Assembly: GCF_016595435.1 (NCBI RefSeq)
Contig: NZ_JAENIJ010000001.1
Coordinates: 186,001 to 250,000 of the forward strand
DNA from: Luteolibacter pohnpeiensis
Lineage (GTDB): Bacteria; Verrucomicrobiota; Verrucomicrobiia; Verrucomicrobiales; Akkermansiaceae
Reading direction: 5' to 3'
Length of the DNA: 64,000 nt
In this document: piece by piece, positions 8,641 through 18,904 of the stretch
How the letters are laid out: every line of letters begins with the position of its first letter
Numbering within the stretch: the stretch's first letter is position 1
Position numbers and translations under genes: made by a program
The notes under the pieces: model-generated
What the model was told of the DNA's origin: nothing
Database searches by the model: none
What the model saw: the letters and a program-made list of their open reading frames with translations, nothing else

Positions 8641-9252
8641 GGTGTCAGGGAATTCCCACGGGTTTCATACGAGCAAGGGTAGGAAAGGGCAAGGCAAACC
8701 GGACCGGCAGACTCAGCGACGAGCACAAACCGAGATGGAGCCGAAATGTTGGGAATGGTTGCTATTTTCTTGGCTTGTAAGTGAAACGCTTATTTTCACT
8801 CAGGATTTCAACCGATTGTAAGATAGTTTGTGATGTTGCATGTTAGATGCATGACATTTGATCAGTGTTCCCCCCAACTGCGGATATCATTTCGGCATAC
8901 TTCATCTTGTATTTCAGCCCTAGGGCTGGAGCGAAGAATGGAGCGATCTGGTAATTTGTCAGCGAATGTTAGCTGGGTGATAGAGAACCAAGTTTCAAGT
9001 GGTATCATGGTTCTTGGAAAATGTGGGCAGATAGGTCTAACAGCCATTTCGAAGCTGATAGACATTTGTAAGGAATGGTCACCAATTCGCAGAAATTCGA
9101 CTGTTCAATATGGTCGGATCTTTTTCGATTCAGATAGTCTGAAAGTCCGAATGGTTTGAAATTAGAGGGGTTACAGGCGGTCTTACAGTACCTTGTATAC
9201 GAGTGTTTGTTCGACCAGTATTTGCAGCAATCTAACAATCAGTCCTGCGGGT
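8641..9252. other. 612-bp intergenic region, no supported gene
   Basis: Stretch between the divergently transcribed antiporter and the sensor kinase. It is clearly more A/T-rich than its surroundings from about 8760. The only sizeable frame (8830-9159, plus strand, 109 codons) has no recognisable domain or convincing ribosome binding site. It presumably holds the promoters of both flanking genes. No operator, RNA or repeat could be identified with confidence. Confidence 0.5.
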
Positions 9253-12200
9253 ATGGCCATAAATAGCGAACAGAATGATGAAAGTCTCCACAGCAGCTGG
9301 AAAGGCTCCCGTGCACAGCTTGCATTCCCGGAAACAACTCATCCTGCGCGATTTGATCGCAATCTAACGGTTTCCATCGTTGGCATTGGTGGCTCAGAGG
9401 GTGGGCTGTTACCTCTTCAAGAATTACTGTCCACCTTGGAGACTCCGACGGGGTTGACTTTCATCGTTGTGGCTCATGGAGCTTTTGAAGCGGAATGCCC
9501 GTTTGTTGAAGGGCTCCGGCGTTTCACTGCCATGCCGGTGCGACTGGTGAAGGATTCAGCGGTGTTAGAGCCGGATCATGTTTATGTGGTGCCAGCCGGT
9601 AGCTACGTATCGATCAAAAATGATTTACTTCAAGTCAACGACATGAAGTGGCCCGAGGGCAGTCACATGACCTTGGATTTATTTTTTCGGGCTTTGGCGG
9701 ATGCCCACCGCCACCGGTCCGTTGCAATTGTTCTTTCAGGAGCACAAGACGACGGCTCGATTGGTTTGAAAAGAATCAAAGAACGTGGTGGATTGACGAT
9801 CTGCCAAGATCCCTCCGAAGCGGAACATGCGAGAATGCCCCGGGCTGCCATAGCGACGGGGATGGTCGATCGCGTTGTGAAAGTGGCGGATATGCCAGAT
9901 CTGTTGCTGAAATTTAAACAAGGCCAGAATGAGCTCTATACTGCGGATCGCATCGGCAAAGGGGCTGATCATGATTTCGCAAGCAGTGATGGGAATGATG
10001 ACGTTATCTGGCGAATTCTGATGTATTTGAAAGACCGGATTGGCCTCGAGTTCAGCCGTTGCAAGCAACATCATATCAGGCAACGTGTGAGCAGGCGGAT
10101 ATGGCTCAATAAAGCTCAAGATGGATTGGCATATCTTGAGATGCTCAAACAGCGACCCGCGGAAACTACGGCATTATTGAGAGATTTGTTGGTCGGCTTC
10201 ACGAACTATTTCAATGCCGAAGAATTCATTCGGTCACTTGAAATTCAGATTCCCGGCATGATCGAAAATCATTCAGGACGAACCATCCGCGTTTGGGTAC
10301 CCGCATGTTATACCGGTGAGGAAGCTTACACGGTTGCCATGTTATTAAGCGGTCATGCAGCGAAATTGGAGCAACCTCCGTCCATCCAGGTATTTGCAAC
10401 GGATCTAGACCAGGCTGCACTCAACTTTGCGCGTGAAGGGAGATATATGGAAATGCCAGGTCTCGATTTTTGTGCAGAGCAGATCCAACAATATTTTGAA
10501 CGATGCAATAATGGATTTCGAGTCAAGAAATCGATCCGTGATATGGTTTTGTTTGCGCGCCATGATCTATTCATTGAGCCACCATTTTCACAGATGGATC
10601 TGATATCATGCTACGATCTCGTACTCGGATACGTAGAAGGACCTTCAGAGCAGATAATGGCGATTCTCCGTAATGCACTGCGTCTTGGCGGGAAATTAAT
10701 TCCTCACAGTAAAACGGACGAATTTGCGGAATCGATGAACCGCGAAGCGATTCGTATGGAGCGGGACACCCATTCATTCAGTCGATGCGAGGAAATCAAT
10801 CAAGGCGGGATGAACGCTCAGGCGTCCCGAAACAATTTCCCAATCCTTTGTGAAACAACTGGAGTTTCTGAGAACGGGGCTACGGAATATCAGTCGGTTG
10901 ATGGGTTGATGAATTCACCACACGCCGAGAATTCCCTGACTCCGGATATCATTGAGCAGTTAACACCACCCATCATGATCATCGGACCGGATTACCGGAT
11001 CGTCAATAGGTCTAAAAAAGCAATCAAGTTTCTGCAGCGGAAGAGCGGGCGTGAAAGTGGGAATTTACTGCAAGATATCCGTCCCGAAATACGGGCGAAT
11101 TTGGCAGAGGCTCTCCATCGTGCAGAGCAGACTGAAAAGAAATTAATTCTCTCAAATGCAGAATATTATGAGAACGGAAATCGCATTTGGATAGAGATCG
11201 CAGTTCATCCGACGCAACCAGCGATGAAAGGATTCCGTTTGGTGGCGTTCCGGGAGCTGGGGGCTGCATTGACGGCTTGGCCGAGTGTTGAATTCGTTCA
11301 GCCAATGATATCATCTCAAATTGGTCGGCCGACTCAGACTGCTGAACCCTGCCAGCAGCAGAATCATGAGATTACTGAGAAGCAGACTAGACAGATTCGT
11401 TCGTTGAAAAGCGCGAACAAGCAAATCGCATCTGCAAATCGGGAGTTGAAGAAAAAGCTGGATGATTTGAAGCGGAATAACATCGAATTGAAAAATTTGA
11501 TGGCGTCTACCAAAATTGCCAAATTGTTTTTGGATACCAAATTACGCGTCAGCCGTTCAACCCCGTCGTCCACTGGTATTTTTGACTTTCCTCAATCTGA
11601 TATAGGTCGGCCATTTTGTGAACTGACCCATCAATTGGAATATCCTGAAATTCATTCAGACGCAGCTCATGTTCTACGGTCCTTATCCTTGATTGAACGT
11701 GAAGCGAGAGATTTGCGCGGTCATTGGTTTTTGGTCAGACTATTTCCATATCGAACGACAGAAGATCTGATCGCCGGGGTGGTCATCACTTGCGTGGATA
11801 TCACGGAACGGAAAAAAGCCGAGGAAGCTCATCGCTGGCTGTCTGCGATCGTCGAGTCTTCCAATGATGCGATTTTCAGTTTCAATATGGATGGCAAAAT
11901 CATCAGTTGGAATCGCGGGGCGGAACGAATTTTCGGCTATACAGCAGAGGAAACCGTAGGGCGAGAGCAGTCGATTCTCGCTCCGAAGCAATATCAAGCT
12001 GAGTTGATTGACATGCTCGAAAAGTTGCGCGACGGAGAGGCCATAGATCAGTTTCAGACCATTCGTCGGTGCAAGAACGGGAAGCTGATTGATGTTTCTC
12101 TATCGGCAGCTGTGATGAGAAATGAGGCCGGCGAGATTGTGGCGGCAACGGCGATTGCCCAGGATGTCACCGAAAGGAATCAGGCAGTTAGAGATTTGGA

Positions 12201-12930
12201 GAAAGCCCGGGATGAATTGGAACATCGGGTTGAGGAGCGCACCGCAGAGTTGCAACGACGAGTCCGGCAACTGGGAAAAATGGCGGCAGAACTGACGTTC
12301 GCCGAGCAACGCGAACGAAAGCGCATGGCTCATGTTTTACATGACGGTCTTCAGCAAATGCTGGTTGCTGCTAAAATGCGCGCGGAATCTTTAAATATGC
12401 AGTGTCCTGGTGATCGTTCGCCTGAAGTCACTTCATTGGTCGAACTGATGGATGAGGCACTGGCCTGTTCACGATCACTGGCAATTGAACTTTCTCCTCC
12501 GATTCTGTCTGAAGGCCTTCCCAAAGCCTTGGAGTGGCTATGCAAGATATGGTTGATGGATCGCTATCATCTGAAGGTTGATTTGCATCTTGATATGTCT
12601 CTTGACGCTGAGGGCGAGAATCTGAGGAATCTGATATTTCTATCGGTCAAGGAGCTGCTTTTCAATGTCGTGAAACATTCGGGCGTTCTGGAGGCGACCG
12701 TTGATCTTTATAAAGTGGGCGAGTCTGAACTGTGCGTGCTTGTTCAAGATTATGGCGTTGGTTTTCAAACCGGCGCCACGGGATTGAAGTCCCGTGCAGC
12801 CTCAGGATTCGGACTTTTAGGTCTGCGCGAACGCCTGGAAATGTTGGGCGGAGCATTTAAAATCGAACGAAATCGATCTCGTGGAGTCAAAGCAACCATC
12901 ACTGCGCCCCGCGCCAAATCCTTTCAATGA
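9253..12930 (+). CDS. CheB-CheR-PAS hybrid with NarL-type sensor histidine kinase
   Basis: 1225-residue cytoplasmic sensor. Residues 35-235 form a CheB-like methylesterase domain with all three catalytic positions retained: S48 in IGGSEGG, H75, and D166 in SGAQDDGS. Residues 250-510 form a CheR-like methyltransferase domain with SAM loop VPACYTGEEAYT (348 onward). Its usual C-R-N motif is replaced by SCYDLVLGY. Three PAS-like segments follow at about 560-670, 760-853 (ending VDITERKKA) and 860-973 (ending DVTERNQA), with coiled coils at 706-760 and 975-1010. The kinase core is HisKA_3-type: phospho-acceptor H1030 in HVLHDGLQQM, then an HATPase (KELLFNVVKHSG, GFGLLGLRERLEML). The ATG at 9253 is preferred over a TTG at 9193. 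The partner regulator follows at 30 nt. No receptor or flagellar genes are nearby. Confidence 0.9.
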   Translation: MAINSEQNDESLHSSWKGSRAQLAFPETTHPARFDRNLTVSIVGIGGSEGGLLPLQELLSTLETPTGLTFIVVAHGAFEAECPFVEGLRRFTAMPVRLVKDSAVLEPDHVYVVPAGSYVSIKNDLLQVNDMKWPEGSHMTLDLFFRALADAHRHRSVAIVLSGAQDDGSIGLKRIKERGGLTICQDPSEAEHARMPRAAIATGMVDRVVKVADMPDLLLKFKQGQNELYTADRIGKGADHDFASSDGNDDVIWRILMYLKDRIGLEFSRCKQHHIRQRVSRRIWLNKAQDGLAYLEMLKQRPAETTALLRDLLVGFTNYFNAEEFIRSLEIQIPGMIENHSGRTIRVWVPACYTGEEAYTVAMLLSGHAAKLEQPPSIQVFATDLDQAALNFAREGRYMEMPGLDFCAEQIQQYFERCNNGFRVKKSIRDMVLFARHDLFIEPPFSQMDLISCYDLVLGYVEGPSEQIMAILRNALRLGGKLIPHSKTDEFAESMNREAIRMERDTHSFSRCEEINQGGMNAQASRNNFPILCETTGVSENGATEYQSVDGLMNSPHAENSLTPDIIEQLTPPIMIIGPDYRIVNRSKKAIKFLQRKSGRESGNLLQDIRPEIRANLAEALHRAEQTEKKLILSNAEYYENGNRIWIEIAVHPTQPAMKGFRLVAFRELGAALTAWPSVEFVQPMISSQIGRPTQTAEPCQQQNHEITEKQTRQIRSLKSANKQIASANRELKKKLDDLKRNNIELKNLMASTKIAKLFLDTKLRVSRSTPSSTGIFDFPQSDIGRPFCELTHQLEYPEIHSDAAHVLRSLSLIEREARDLRGHWFLVRLFPYRTTEDLIAGVVITCVDITERKKAEEAHRWLSAIVESSNDAIFSFNMDGKIISWNRGAERIFGYTAEETVGREQSILAPKQYQAELIDMLEKLRDGEAIDQFQTIRRCKNGKLIDVSLSAAVMRNEAGEIVAATAIAQDVTERNQAVRDLEKARDELEHRVEERTAELQRRVRQLGKMAAELTFAEQRERKRMAHVLHDGLQQMLVAAKMRAESLNMQCPGDRSPEVTSLVELMDEALACSRSLAIELSPPILSEGLPKALEWLCKIWLMDRYHLKVDLHLDMSLDAEGENLRNLIFLSVKELLFNVVKHSGVLEATVDLYKVGESELCVLVQDYGVGFQTGATGLKSRAASGFGLLGLRERLEMLGGAFKIERNRSRGVKATITAPRAKSFQ

Positions 12931-12960
12931 ACTCATTCGAAACCTCAAAATCATAAATCA

Positions 12961-13605
12961 GTGAAACGTGTATTTATCATCGATGATCATCCAATCTTGC
13001 GGGAGGGATTACGCCGTCTTTTGGAAAGTCAGCCAGGATTTGAAATATGTGGAGAAGCCAGCGTGGCGGCAGGTCTAACCGAACGCATTCTCCAATTGAA
13101 GCCTGATCTGTTGATCATGGATATTGCACTGCCGGACAAAAGCGGTTTGGAGCTTATTAAAGATTTACAATCGATTGGATCGAATGTGCCAATTCTCGTC
13201 TTTTCCATGCATGATGAAATGCTCTATGCAGAACGTGCCCTGCGTGCTGGAGCCAAAGGTTATTTGATGAAAGGCTCGGGAGCTGACTCTTTGGCAACCG
13301 CCATTAAAACCGTAGTTGCGGGTAATCATTACCTGAGCCAACGCGTTTCTTCCCATATCCTGGCAAGTTTGTCAGGAAAGCGAAAAGCTGGAAATCTTCC
13401 AATCGAGCGGTTGACCGATCGTGAGTTGCAGATTTTTGAATTAATCGGTCGTGGTGCCACCGTGGCCCGGATCGCGGAACAGCTGCATATCAGCCCAAAA
13501 ACGGTGGAAGCTCACCGTGGGAATATGAAGACCAAGTTGGATTTGGCGGATGCTGCACGGCTGATGCGTGAGGCGGTGATTTGGGTTGAACTCTCAGCGG
13601 GATAA
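12961..13605 (+). CDS. NarL/LuxR-family response regulator
   Basis: 214-residue DNA-binding response regulator. The receiver domain (1-120) contains the acidic pair in FIIDDHP, the phosphorylatable D54 in LIMDIALPDKSG, and a KG pair in RAGAKGYLMKG. The LuxR-type helix-turn-helix spans about 150-205 (LTDRELQIFELIGRG, IAEQLHISPKTVEAHRGN). The start is GTG at 12961, 30 nt behind the sensor kinase gene, whose HisKA_3 core is the normal partner of this class. The two form a two-component system. Its target genes cannot be read from the window. Confidence 0.93.
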   Translation: MKRVFIIDDHPILREGLRRLLESQPGFEICGEASVAAGLTERILQLKPDLLIMDIALPDKSGLELIKDLQSIGSNVPILVFSMHDEMLYAERALRAGAKGYLMKGSGADSLATAIKTVVAGNHYLSQRVSSHILASLSGKRKAGNLPIERLTDRELQIFELIGRGATVARIAEQLHISPKTVEAHRGNMKTKLDLADAARLMREAVIWVELSAG

Positions 13606-13630
13606 ATCGCTTCGAAGAATCACCAGCTCG

Positions 13631-13671
13631 TCTGCTACCGCCGCGCATCACTCAGCGACGGCGGTAGCAGA
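13631..13671. terminator. Perfect 13-bp stem-loop between convergent genes
   Basis: The arm TCTGCTACCGCCG (13631-13643) pairs perfectly with CGGCGGTAGCAGA (13659-13671) around a 15-nt loop. It lies just after the response regulator stop and overlaps the last codons of the convergent MFS gene. No T-tract follows on either strand, so termination is plausible in both directions but unproven. Confidence 0.5.
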
Positions 13672-15024
13672 GTCATCTTGGGAGCTGCTCAATGGCTGCG
13701 ATTCAACCGCGTGGATCAGCCCCCGGTAGGCTATGATTCCTGCGATGTAGAGGACGGCGGTTGTTAGGAAAATTTGCCAATAAGGTAAGTCATGTGTGCG
13801 TAGTAGCTGGAAACAGCGAGCCGCAAGCCACCAGGAACCGCTCCATATCGCACCGCTGCAGGCACTCATCAGCTCGCGATTTCTTTCCCCGACATAGGTC
13901 ATGGTGAGCTCACTGGTCGAGGGGCCAGCCATGCTCATCAAGGGTTGCCGAAAAATGAAGCAACACACGGCCAGAGGAAGTGCCCAGAAGGCCGTTTTGA
14001 GCAATTCGGTAAGTCCCATTACCATCAAAATCAAAACCGCTATGGATTGCACCCCGATGATGGCGCCTTTCCACCCGAGCCTGCGTTTCACCTCGGGCAC
14101 GATCAACCCGGCGATTAACACCATCACACTGCTGATCGACCCGAAACCTGAATAGGCTTTTGAGCTGAGGTGGTGCACATGCCGGAAAAACAAGCTCATG
14201 AATTGAATGCTCAATCCGGCGCCAGTCGCGATGCAAAGCGTCGGAACTAGAGCCTTGGCGAGAATCGGCCAATCTTCGCGATGAATATGCAACCAATGCT
14301 GGGTGGGTTTTTGGCTTGCGACGGGGTTTGGCAGTCGCGCGTAAACGAAAGGAGCTACTGATGCAATCAAGGTAAGTATCAAGAGGGTCGCATGCTCATC
14401 GAAAACAAGGGTCATGCCTGCGATCTGCATTTGCCCCAATGATTGGAGAGCGGTTGATAAAATTCCTCCGCAGACACTGGCACCAGCCCAAGTCGCGAAA
14501 AGCAGGCTGAGTGCTTCGCTCGATTGCTCGGATGGCGCCAATCGCAATGTCATCGGCAAACTTGCGACGTTCAGTAACAAGTTGGCGAATCCCATGCAGA
14601 GAAATGCGATGGAGGCTGCGGACATCATTCCCAAACGGACCGTCTCCAGGGCTACAAGTGCAGAGACCGGAAATAGAATCGAGCCCAGGAGGAGGGGAGT
14701 CTTCAAGGGTTTGCCACGCAGCCAAAGTCCTGCGGGAAGAGCGAGAAACAAAGTGGCTAGAAATCGCTGGGAGCCGAGCGCTGCGATTGCGGGGTCATCC
14801 AAGCCACAACCCTGGAGGAAAAGATTGAGTAGCAAGAATTGCGCAGTGGTGATCAAATTGATCAGAAACTGACCGCTGGCGAATAAAATCACTGGGCGAG
14901 GTAAGTCGCGGTATCTTTCCAACCAAGCAGGGAGTTGCGGCATGCCGCCGCTTTCATGATCGGCAATTTCCGTGGAAGCAAGGGATTTGAGTGATGGCTG
15001 CGAGATCGGGAGGTGCCAACCCAT
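13648..15024 (-). CDS. MFS transporter
   Basis: Integral membrane protein with about 12 hydrophobic helices in two halves. It begins after a short hydrophilic leader (LPAWLERYRDLPRPVILF). MFS-like features are the helix LFATWAGASVCGGIL and the loop PEVKRRLGWKGAI between helices 8 and 9. No closer subfamily was recognised, and the substrate is unknown. The start is uncertain: GTG at 15084, ATG at 15024 and ATG at 14943 are all in frame, and none has a clear Shine-Dalgarno sequence. The 15024 ATG is a compromise. The gene is divergent from a small membrane protein gene and convergent with the response regulator. Confidence 0.75.
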   Translation of the reverse strand: MGWHLPISQPSLKSLASTEIADHESGGMPQLPAWLERYRDLPRPVILFASGQFLINLITTAQFLLLNLFLQGCGLDDPAIAALGSQRFLATLFLALPAGLWLRGKPLKTPLLLGSILFPVSALVALETVRLGMMSAASIAFLCMGFANLLLNVASLPMTLRLAPSEQSSEALSLLFATWAGASVCGGILSTALQSLGQMQIAGMTLVFDEHATLLILTLIASVAPFVYARLPNPVASQKPTQHWLHIHREDWPILAKALVPTLCIATGAGLSIQFMSLFFRHVHHLSSKAYSGFGSISSVMVLIAGLIVPEVKRRLGWKGAIIGVQSIAVLILMVMGLTELLKTAFWALPLAVCCFIFRQPLMSMAGPSTSELTMTYVGERNRELMSACSGAIWSGSWWLAARCFQLLRTHDLPYWQIFLTTAVLYIAGIIAYRGLIHAVESQPLSSSQDDSATAVAE

Positions 15025-15123
15025 GATTTGGGGCAAAGGGCTATCGATTCCGCCATAAATCCCAATGACTCGCTTCCTGTGCACTGTTCTTGACCTGTGC
15101 TATTTCGCAAAGTAGTTGCTGAT

Positions 15124-15654
15124 ATGCTTTCCCCTTCGCCTGCGTCTTTTCCTCCTGCTCCGCCGCCACCGCTTCCTCCTTCTCAATTTGGCGTGCCTGC
15201 GGGTGGGCATGAGGAAGCATCACTCCACCCGGACGTGATAGATTTTCTGGAACGAGTAAAACGAGGTGAGCGTGTGATCACGATACCTTATGTGCTTTCG
15301 ATCCTGATTCTAACATTACAGCGCAGTATGGGAGGGATTCATTATGTGAACTCATCGAACTGGCCGATGGGACGCATAATCATCGCTACGATCGTTACCT
15401 CCATTTTTGGTTGGTGGGGGTTGCCGTTTGGACCCATTTTCTCGCTAATATCTTTGTATTATCTTTGGTTCGGTGGGCGCGATCAAACTCGCACCATGCT
15501 GAAATCCATGGTTGGCCCAGTGGAAGCCAGTCGAATTCTCGCTAATGCTGTAAAGCCGAAGCCTACAGCCGGAATTTGGATCATTCGAACCATTATCGTA
15601 TTAGATATTTACGCAGTCGTTCAATTATTTCTAACGATCATACAGGGTGCATGA
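15124..15654 (+). CDS. Hypothetical proline-rich membrane protein
   Basis: 176 residues from the ATG at 15124 (an in-frame GTG lies at 15097). A Pro/Ser-rich cytoplasmic leader (FPPAPPPPLPPSQFGVP) is followed by three membrane segments: ITIPYVLSILILTLQ, a Gly/Trp-containing pair around IFGWWGLPFGPIFSLISLYY, and IWIIRTIIVLDIYAVVQLF. A basic loop (GGRDQTRTMLKSM) sits between the second and third. No family was recognised. It stands alone on the plus strand, with a 258-bp gap after it in which nothing was recognised. Confidence 0.6.
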   Translation: MLSPSPASFPPAPPPPLPPSQFGVPAGGHEEASLHPDVIDFLERVKRGERVITIPYVLSILILTLQRSMGGIHYVNSSNWPMGRIIIATIVTSIFGWWGLPFGPIFSLISLYYLWFGGRDQTRTMLKSMVGPVEASRILANAVKPKPTAGIWIIRTIIVLDIYAVVQLFLTIIQGA

Positions 15655-15912
15655 TGGAATTGAAAAATTTACACTGAAACGTCGGTCCTAATCCGCCTAA
15701 CCATTGGCGGCGATCGATGAGTCGCCCAGATGGATTGATCGTTTGGTCAAGGATTTGATGTTGAGCCGATTTTTCAAAAGCCATTTTTGGCTAGAAGAAT
15801 TCATTGATGGATGCTTTGGAGGCAATCTGAAATCTAGTATCTCAACTTGTGGACCGGGAATGAAAAGTGATTAGGTTTCAACCGCCGGATAAAGATCATC
15901 ATTCGGATCTTG

Positions 15913-17832
15913 TCAGGGAATGGCGATGATTTGTAATCCGGTGACGCCAGTCCAGCCGCCTTCGAGATCGCCGCGCCAATCGATTTGGATGTCTTTGGAA
16001 GTGTTATCTGGGAAAATGACGAAGTTTCCTATCGTGGCTTGCTCCGGTGATATTCCACCGGATTGGGAAAATCGGCCATCCACCCATCCGAGCTGGTAGT
16101 AACAATCCTTGCTGGTTTTTGAGCTGCTTGAGTTCGATGTGAGTGTTACTTTACCCTTACCTCCATTGTCGTCCGCTCCTAGATAGACATAAACTTGGTA
16201 TTTTTTGTAGGGGATGTTTTGAATCGTAAGGGTTCCGCCTGCCTGAATGTATCCTTTTTGCAGTTTCAGATTTTCGTTTTTGAAACCCCAATCTCGTCCT
16301 GTTTTGGATCTCCAATCGTTGTCTCCAGCAGGGACTTTCCATTCCAACTTGGTTGGTGTTGGCTGTCCCTGATCGTCGATCGCGTGATCGACCGATCCTT
16401 TTGCTCCTGTTAGATTGTTCCAGTTTCTTTGCGAAACCATTGGTTCGCCTGTTAGGTCAGTGGATTTCAGGATCGTCGATTCGTCATCATTAACTGAAAA
16501 ATTGAGTCCAATCGCTTGCGTGATGAGTCCGGGTATCGTTCCAGGCGGAGCCATCGTGTAGTCGGGTACGGGATTTTTCGCAAAGACTCTCACGTAATCG
16601 ATCCACATGTCGGAACCTTCCTGATACCGGCTGAGATCGATTTTCCAGCCGCTGATGCCGCCGATAGCATAGTTGATTAAAAAACAGTGCGGGTATTGTT
16701 TTGATATTTCACCTGTGGGGTGGCGAAACACTTCAATATTATCAAAATAATAAATGGTATCCTGAAGATCGATTTTACAGCCGTAGGTGTGAAAGGTGGT
16801 GGACCAATACGACTTGCCGCCTAGCTCCATGATTTTTGCTACCGTGTTCGGGTGCTCTTTTTTGCTGCCGTCAGCATTGAATTGACCCCAAAAGTGACCG
16901 ACGATGGAATAGCCAGGATGATTCGGGTTGCCTTTTCCGACACCGCCATAGGCTTCTACAATATCGAGTTCGTCACCACGGGTGCCGGGATCCAAATGGG
17001 TGATGGTCCAAAAGGCGGGCCAAGTACCGATGGCGGATTGGGCGGTAAAACGGCATTCAAGATAGCACGGAGCTTTCGCCCAAATACCTTTGCCATCCAT
17101 GTTTACGGAGGCAATGAGACCCGTTCGGCCCTGCGGCGAGCGTGAATCCTTGCGCGCTGCAATCTTCAGCCAGGTGCCAGTTTGAGAAAATGGTTCGCCA
17201 TCCTCGAGATCATCACTGAATGGCCAGCCACTGAAGTCGCCGAATCTCGGCTTGTGTGCCATGTAGGTGGCATTTCGGCCGTCATTGGAAATGGACGGAC
17301 TTTGATCAAAGTCGTCGGCGAAGATCAATTCCATGCCTAGTGCTGGATCAGGAATGTTATTTGGAATTCCCTGATTCCATTTCACACCACCGGTATTGAA
17401 TAGTTGAAGTTCACAAACATCTCTTTTGCCGGCTGCGTTTTCGGCCATGATGCGGATATTGATAGGACCGTTGGGAAATTGATCCGCTCGAAAAACAAAT
17501 GAGCCGTTTCCCCCAGCGTCCAAGCGAATCCCATCTGGACTTAGATTCTGATCGTGTCCCCATGGATTTGGAAATTGAGAAGTGGGTTGCTGCCAGCAAA
17601 ATGCGGAAGCGTGCTCCATTCCACTGGCCTTGAACTGGATTGGCACATCGCCGCGAATTTCTGAGCGATACGCGGGGCTGGATACTCGAATGGATTGAAT
17701 CCAGTTTTCTCCACCCGTGTCCTGGCCATAATTGAATTCGGTGTATTCGTCCGATTGGGCACTGGCCAAATGGACGGAAATCACCAGAATCGGGAAGATC
17801 GAGCAGATCCGCCGGCATATCGATTTCACCAT
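15913..17832 (-). CDS. Secreted glycoside hydrolase family 16 protein with C-terminal accessory domain
   Basis: 639 residues with a Sec signal peptide (ICSIFPILVISVHLASA, cleavage near residue 25). Residues 45-145 form an Ig-like domain (NWIQSIRVSSPAYRSEI). The GH16 beta-jelly-roll domain spans about 165-425. Its catalytic signature ExDxxE is intact as E288, D290 and E293 in GDELDIVEAYG, with substrate-cleft Trp/Phe residues in TWPAFWTITHL. This predicts an endo-acting retaining beta-glucanase or galactanase (laminarin, agar or carrageenan class); the substrate is not determined. Residues 435-639 form a beta-rich domain (YKKYQVYVYLGADDNGGKGK, ending GGWTGVTGLQIIAIP) resembling accessory domains common in verrucomicrobial secreted enzymes. 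The gene begins 5 nt after the DUF808 gene stop. Confidence 0.88.
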   Translation of the reverse strand: MVKSICRRICSIFPILVISVHLASAQSDEYTEFNYGQDTGGENWIQSIRVSSPAYRSEIRGDVPIQFKASGMEHASAFCWQQPTSQFPNPWGHDQNLSPDGIRLDAGGNGSFVFRADQFPNGPINIRIMAENAAGKRDVCELQLFNTGGVKWNQGIPNNIPDPALGMELIFADDFDQSPSISNDGRNATYMAHKPRFGDFSGWPFSDDLEDGEPFSQTGTWLKIAARKDSRSPQGRTGLIASVNMDGKGIWAKAPCYLECRFTAQSAIGTWPAFWTITHLDPGTRGDELDIVEAYGGVGKGNPNHPGYSIVGHFWGQFNADGSKKEHPNTVAKIMELGGKSYWSTTFHTYGCKIDLQDTIYYFDNIEVFRHPTGEISKQYPHCFLINYAIGGISGWKIDLSRYQEGSDMWIDYVRVFAKNPVPDYTMAPPGTIPGLITQAIGLNFSVNDDESTILKSTDLTGEPMVSQRNWNNLTGAKGSVDHAIDDQGQPTPTKLEWKVPAGDNDWRSKTGRDWGFKNENLKLQKGYIQAGGTLTIQNIPYKKYQVYVYLGADDNGGKGKVTLTSNSSSSKTSKDCYYQLGWVDGRFSQSGGISPEQATIGNFVIFPDNTSKDIQIDWRGDLEGGWTGVTGLQIIAIP

Positions 17833-17837
17833 GAAAT

Positions 17838-18770
17838 CTATTTACGCGACGGTCTTGCGATGTGTTGCAATTTACGAAACGAAAGAATCAAACCTAAAAC
17901 CACCGTGCCTGCGACTAGGCCCGTCAAACCATTCAACAAAGGTGGAACTATTTTTGCGAGCCAAACTGCAGATGCTCCACCATGGGTGATTGATTCCAGT
18001 ATGGCTTCGATCGCGTGGTGAATGGGAGGTATGCCATGAGAGATGATGCCGCCACCAACAAGAAACATGGCGGCAGTTCCTGCGACCGAGAGGAGTTTCA
18101 TCAAAAATGGTGCAAACCAGAGAATCGATTTTCCGATGCTGCGGGCGGCTGATGAATCGCGTTGACTCAGATAGAGTCCAGCGTCGTCAAGTTTCACAAT
18201 TCCGGCCACCAAGCCATAGACCCCAGCGGTCATGACCACGGCGATGATGCTGAGAACAAGCAGTTGGGGAAGGAATCCCTTACCTTCCACAGTGCCGAGT
18301 GTGATGGCAATGATCTCGGCTGATAGAACAAAATCCGTTCGGATCGCTCCCTTGACCTTGTCGGATTCTGATTCGGGCTTTTCCTCGAGTTGGGTCAGCT
18401 TCTTGACGGCAACTTCATGGTCCTTGGGCTGGCGGTGAAAGAGCAAATGGTGGAGTTTTTCGCAACCTTCAAAACACAGATAAAGCCCGCCGACCATGAG
18501 CAGAGGGGTGATTCCCCATGGAGCAAAGGTCCCGATGACTAATGCGAGGGGGACGAGGATGAGTTTATTGATGAATGATCCTTTCGCCACCGCCCAAACC
18601 ACGGGCAGTTCACGTTTTGAAACGACACCGCTGACCTGTTCGGCATTGAGTGCCAGATCGTCGCCTAACACCCCGGCTGTTTTTGAGGCGGCCTTTTTGC
18701 TGAGAATTGAGACGTCATCGAGGATCGATGCGATGTCGTCGAGAAGGGTAAGGAGACTGCCTGCGGCCAT
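17838..18770 (-). CDS. DUF808 family (YedI-like) inner-membrane protein
   Basis: 310-residue polytopic membrane protein. The N-terminus ([23 protein letters not shown]-like [19 protein letters not shown]) is the family's characteristic opening. The middle carries a basic cytoplasmic loop ([19 protein letters not shown]) followed by [16 protein letters not shown], also typical. About six membrane helices follow, and the C-terminus is basic ([13 protein letters not shown]). The biochemical role of DUF808/YedI is not established. It is the upstream member of a pair with the GH16 gene, 5 nt apart, though no functional link is known. Confidence 0.9.
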   Translation of the reverse strand: MAAGSLLTLLDDIASILDDVSILSKKAASKTAGVLGDDLALNAEQVSGVVSKRELPVVWAVAKGSFINKLILVPLALVIGTFAPWGITPLLMVGGLYLCFEGCEKLHHLLFHRQPKDHEVAVKKLTQLEEKPESESDKVKGAIRTDFVLSAEIIAITLGTVEGKGFLPQLLVLSIIAVVMTAGVYGLVAGIVKLDDAGLYLSQRDSSAARSIGKSILWFAPFLMKLLSVAGTAAMFLVGGGIISHGIPPIHHAIEAILESITHGGASAVWLAKIVPPLLNGLTGLVAGTVVLGLILSFRKLQHIARPSRK

Positions 18771-18904
18771 ATAAAGATCATGTCCTCCATGGTTAGGTCA
18801 TGGGCAAGTCACAAAAAACAAAAGTCGTCCGGCATTGTCAGGCGAGATCGGCATCCATTTACAATCAAGAGACTGACAGGAGAGCGATCTAACGCGTCTA
18901 GGTG

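Noticed and set aside
8830-9159. 109-codon open frame in the gap before the sensor kinase
   Set aside because: No recognisable domain, no clear ribosome binding site, and a composition unlike the neighbouring genes; treated as non-coding.
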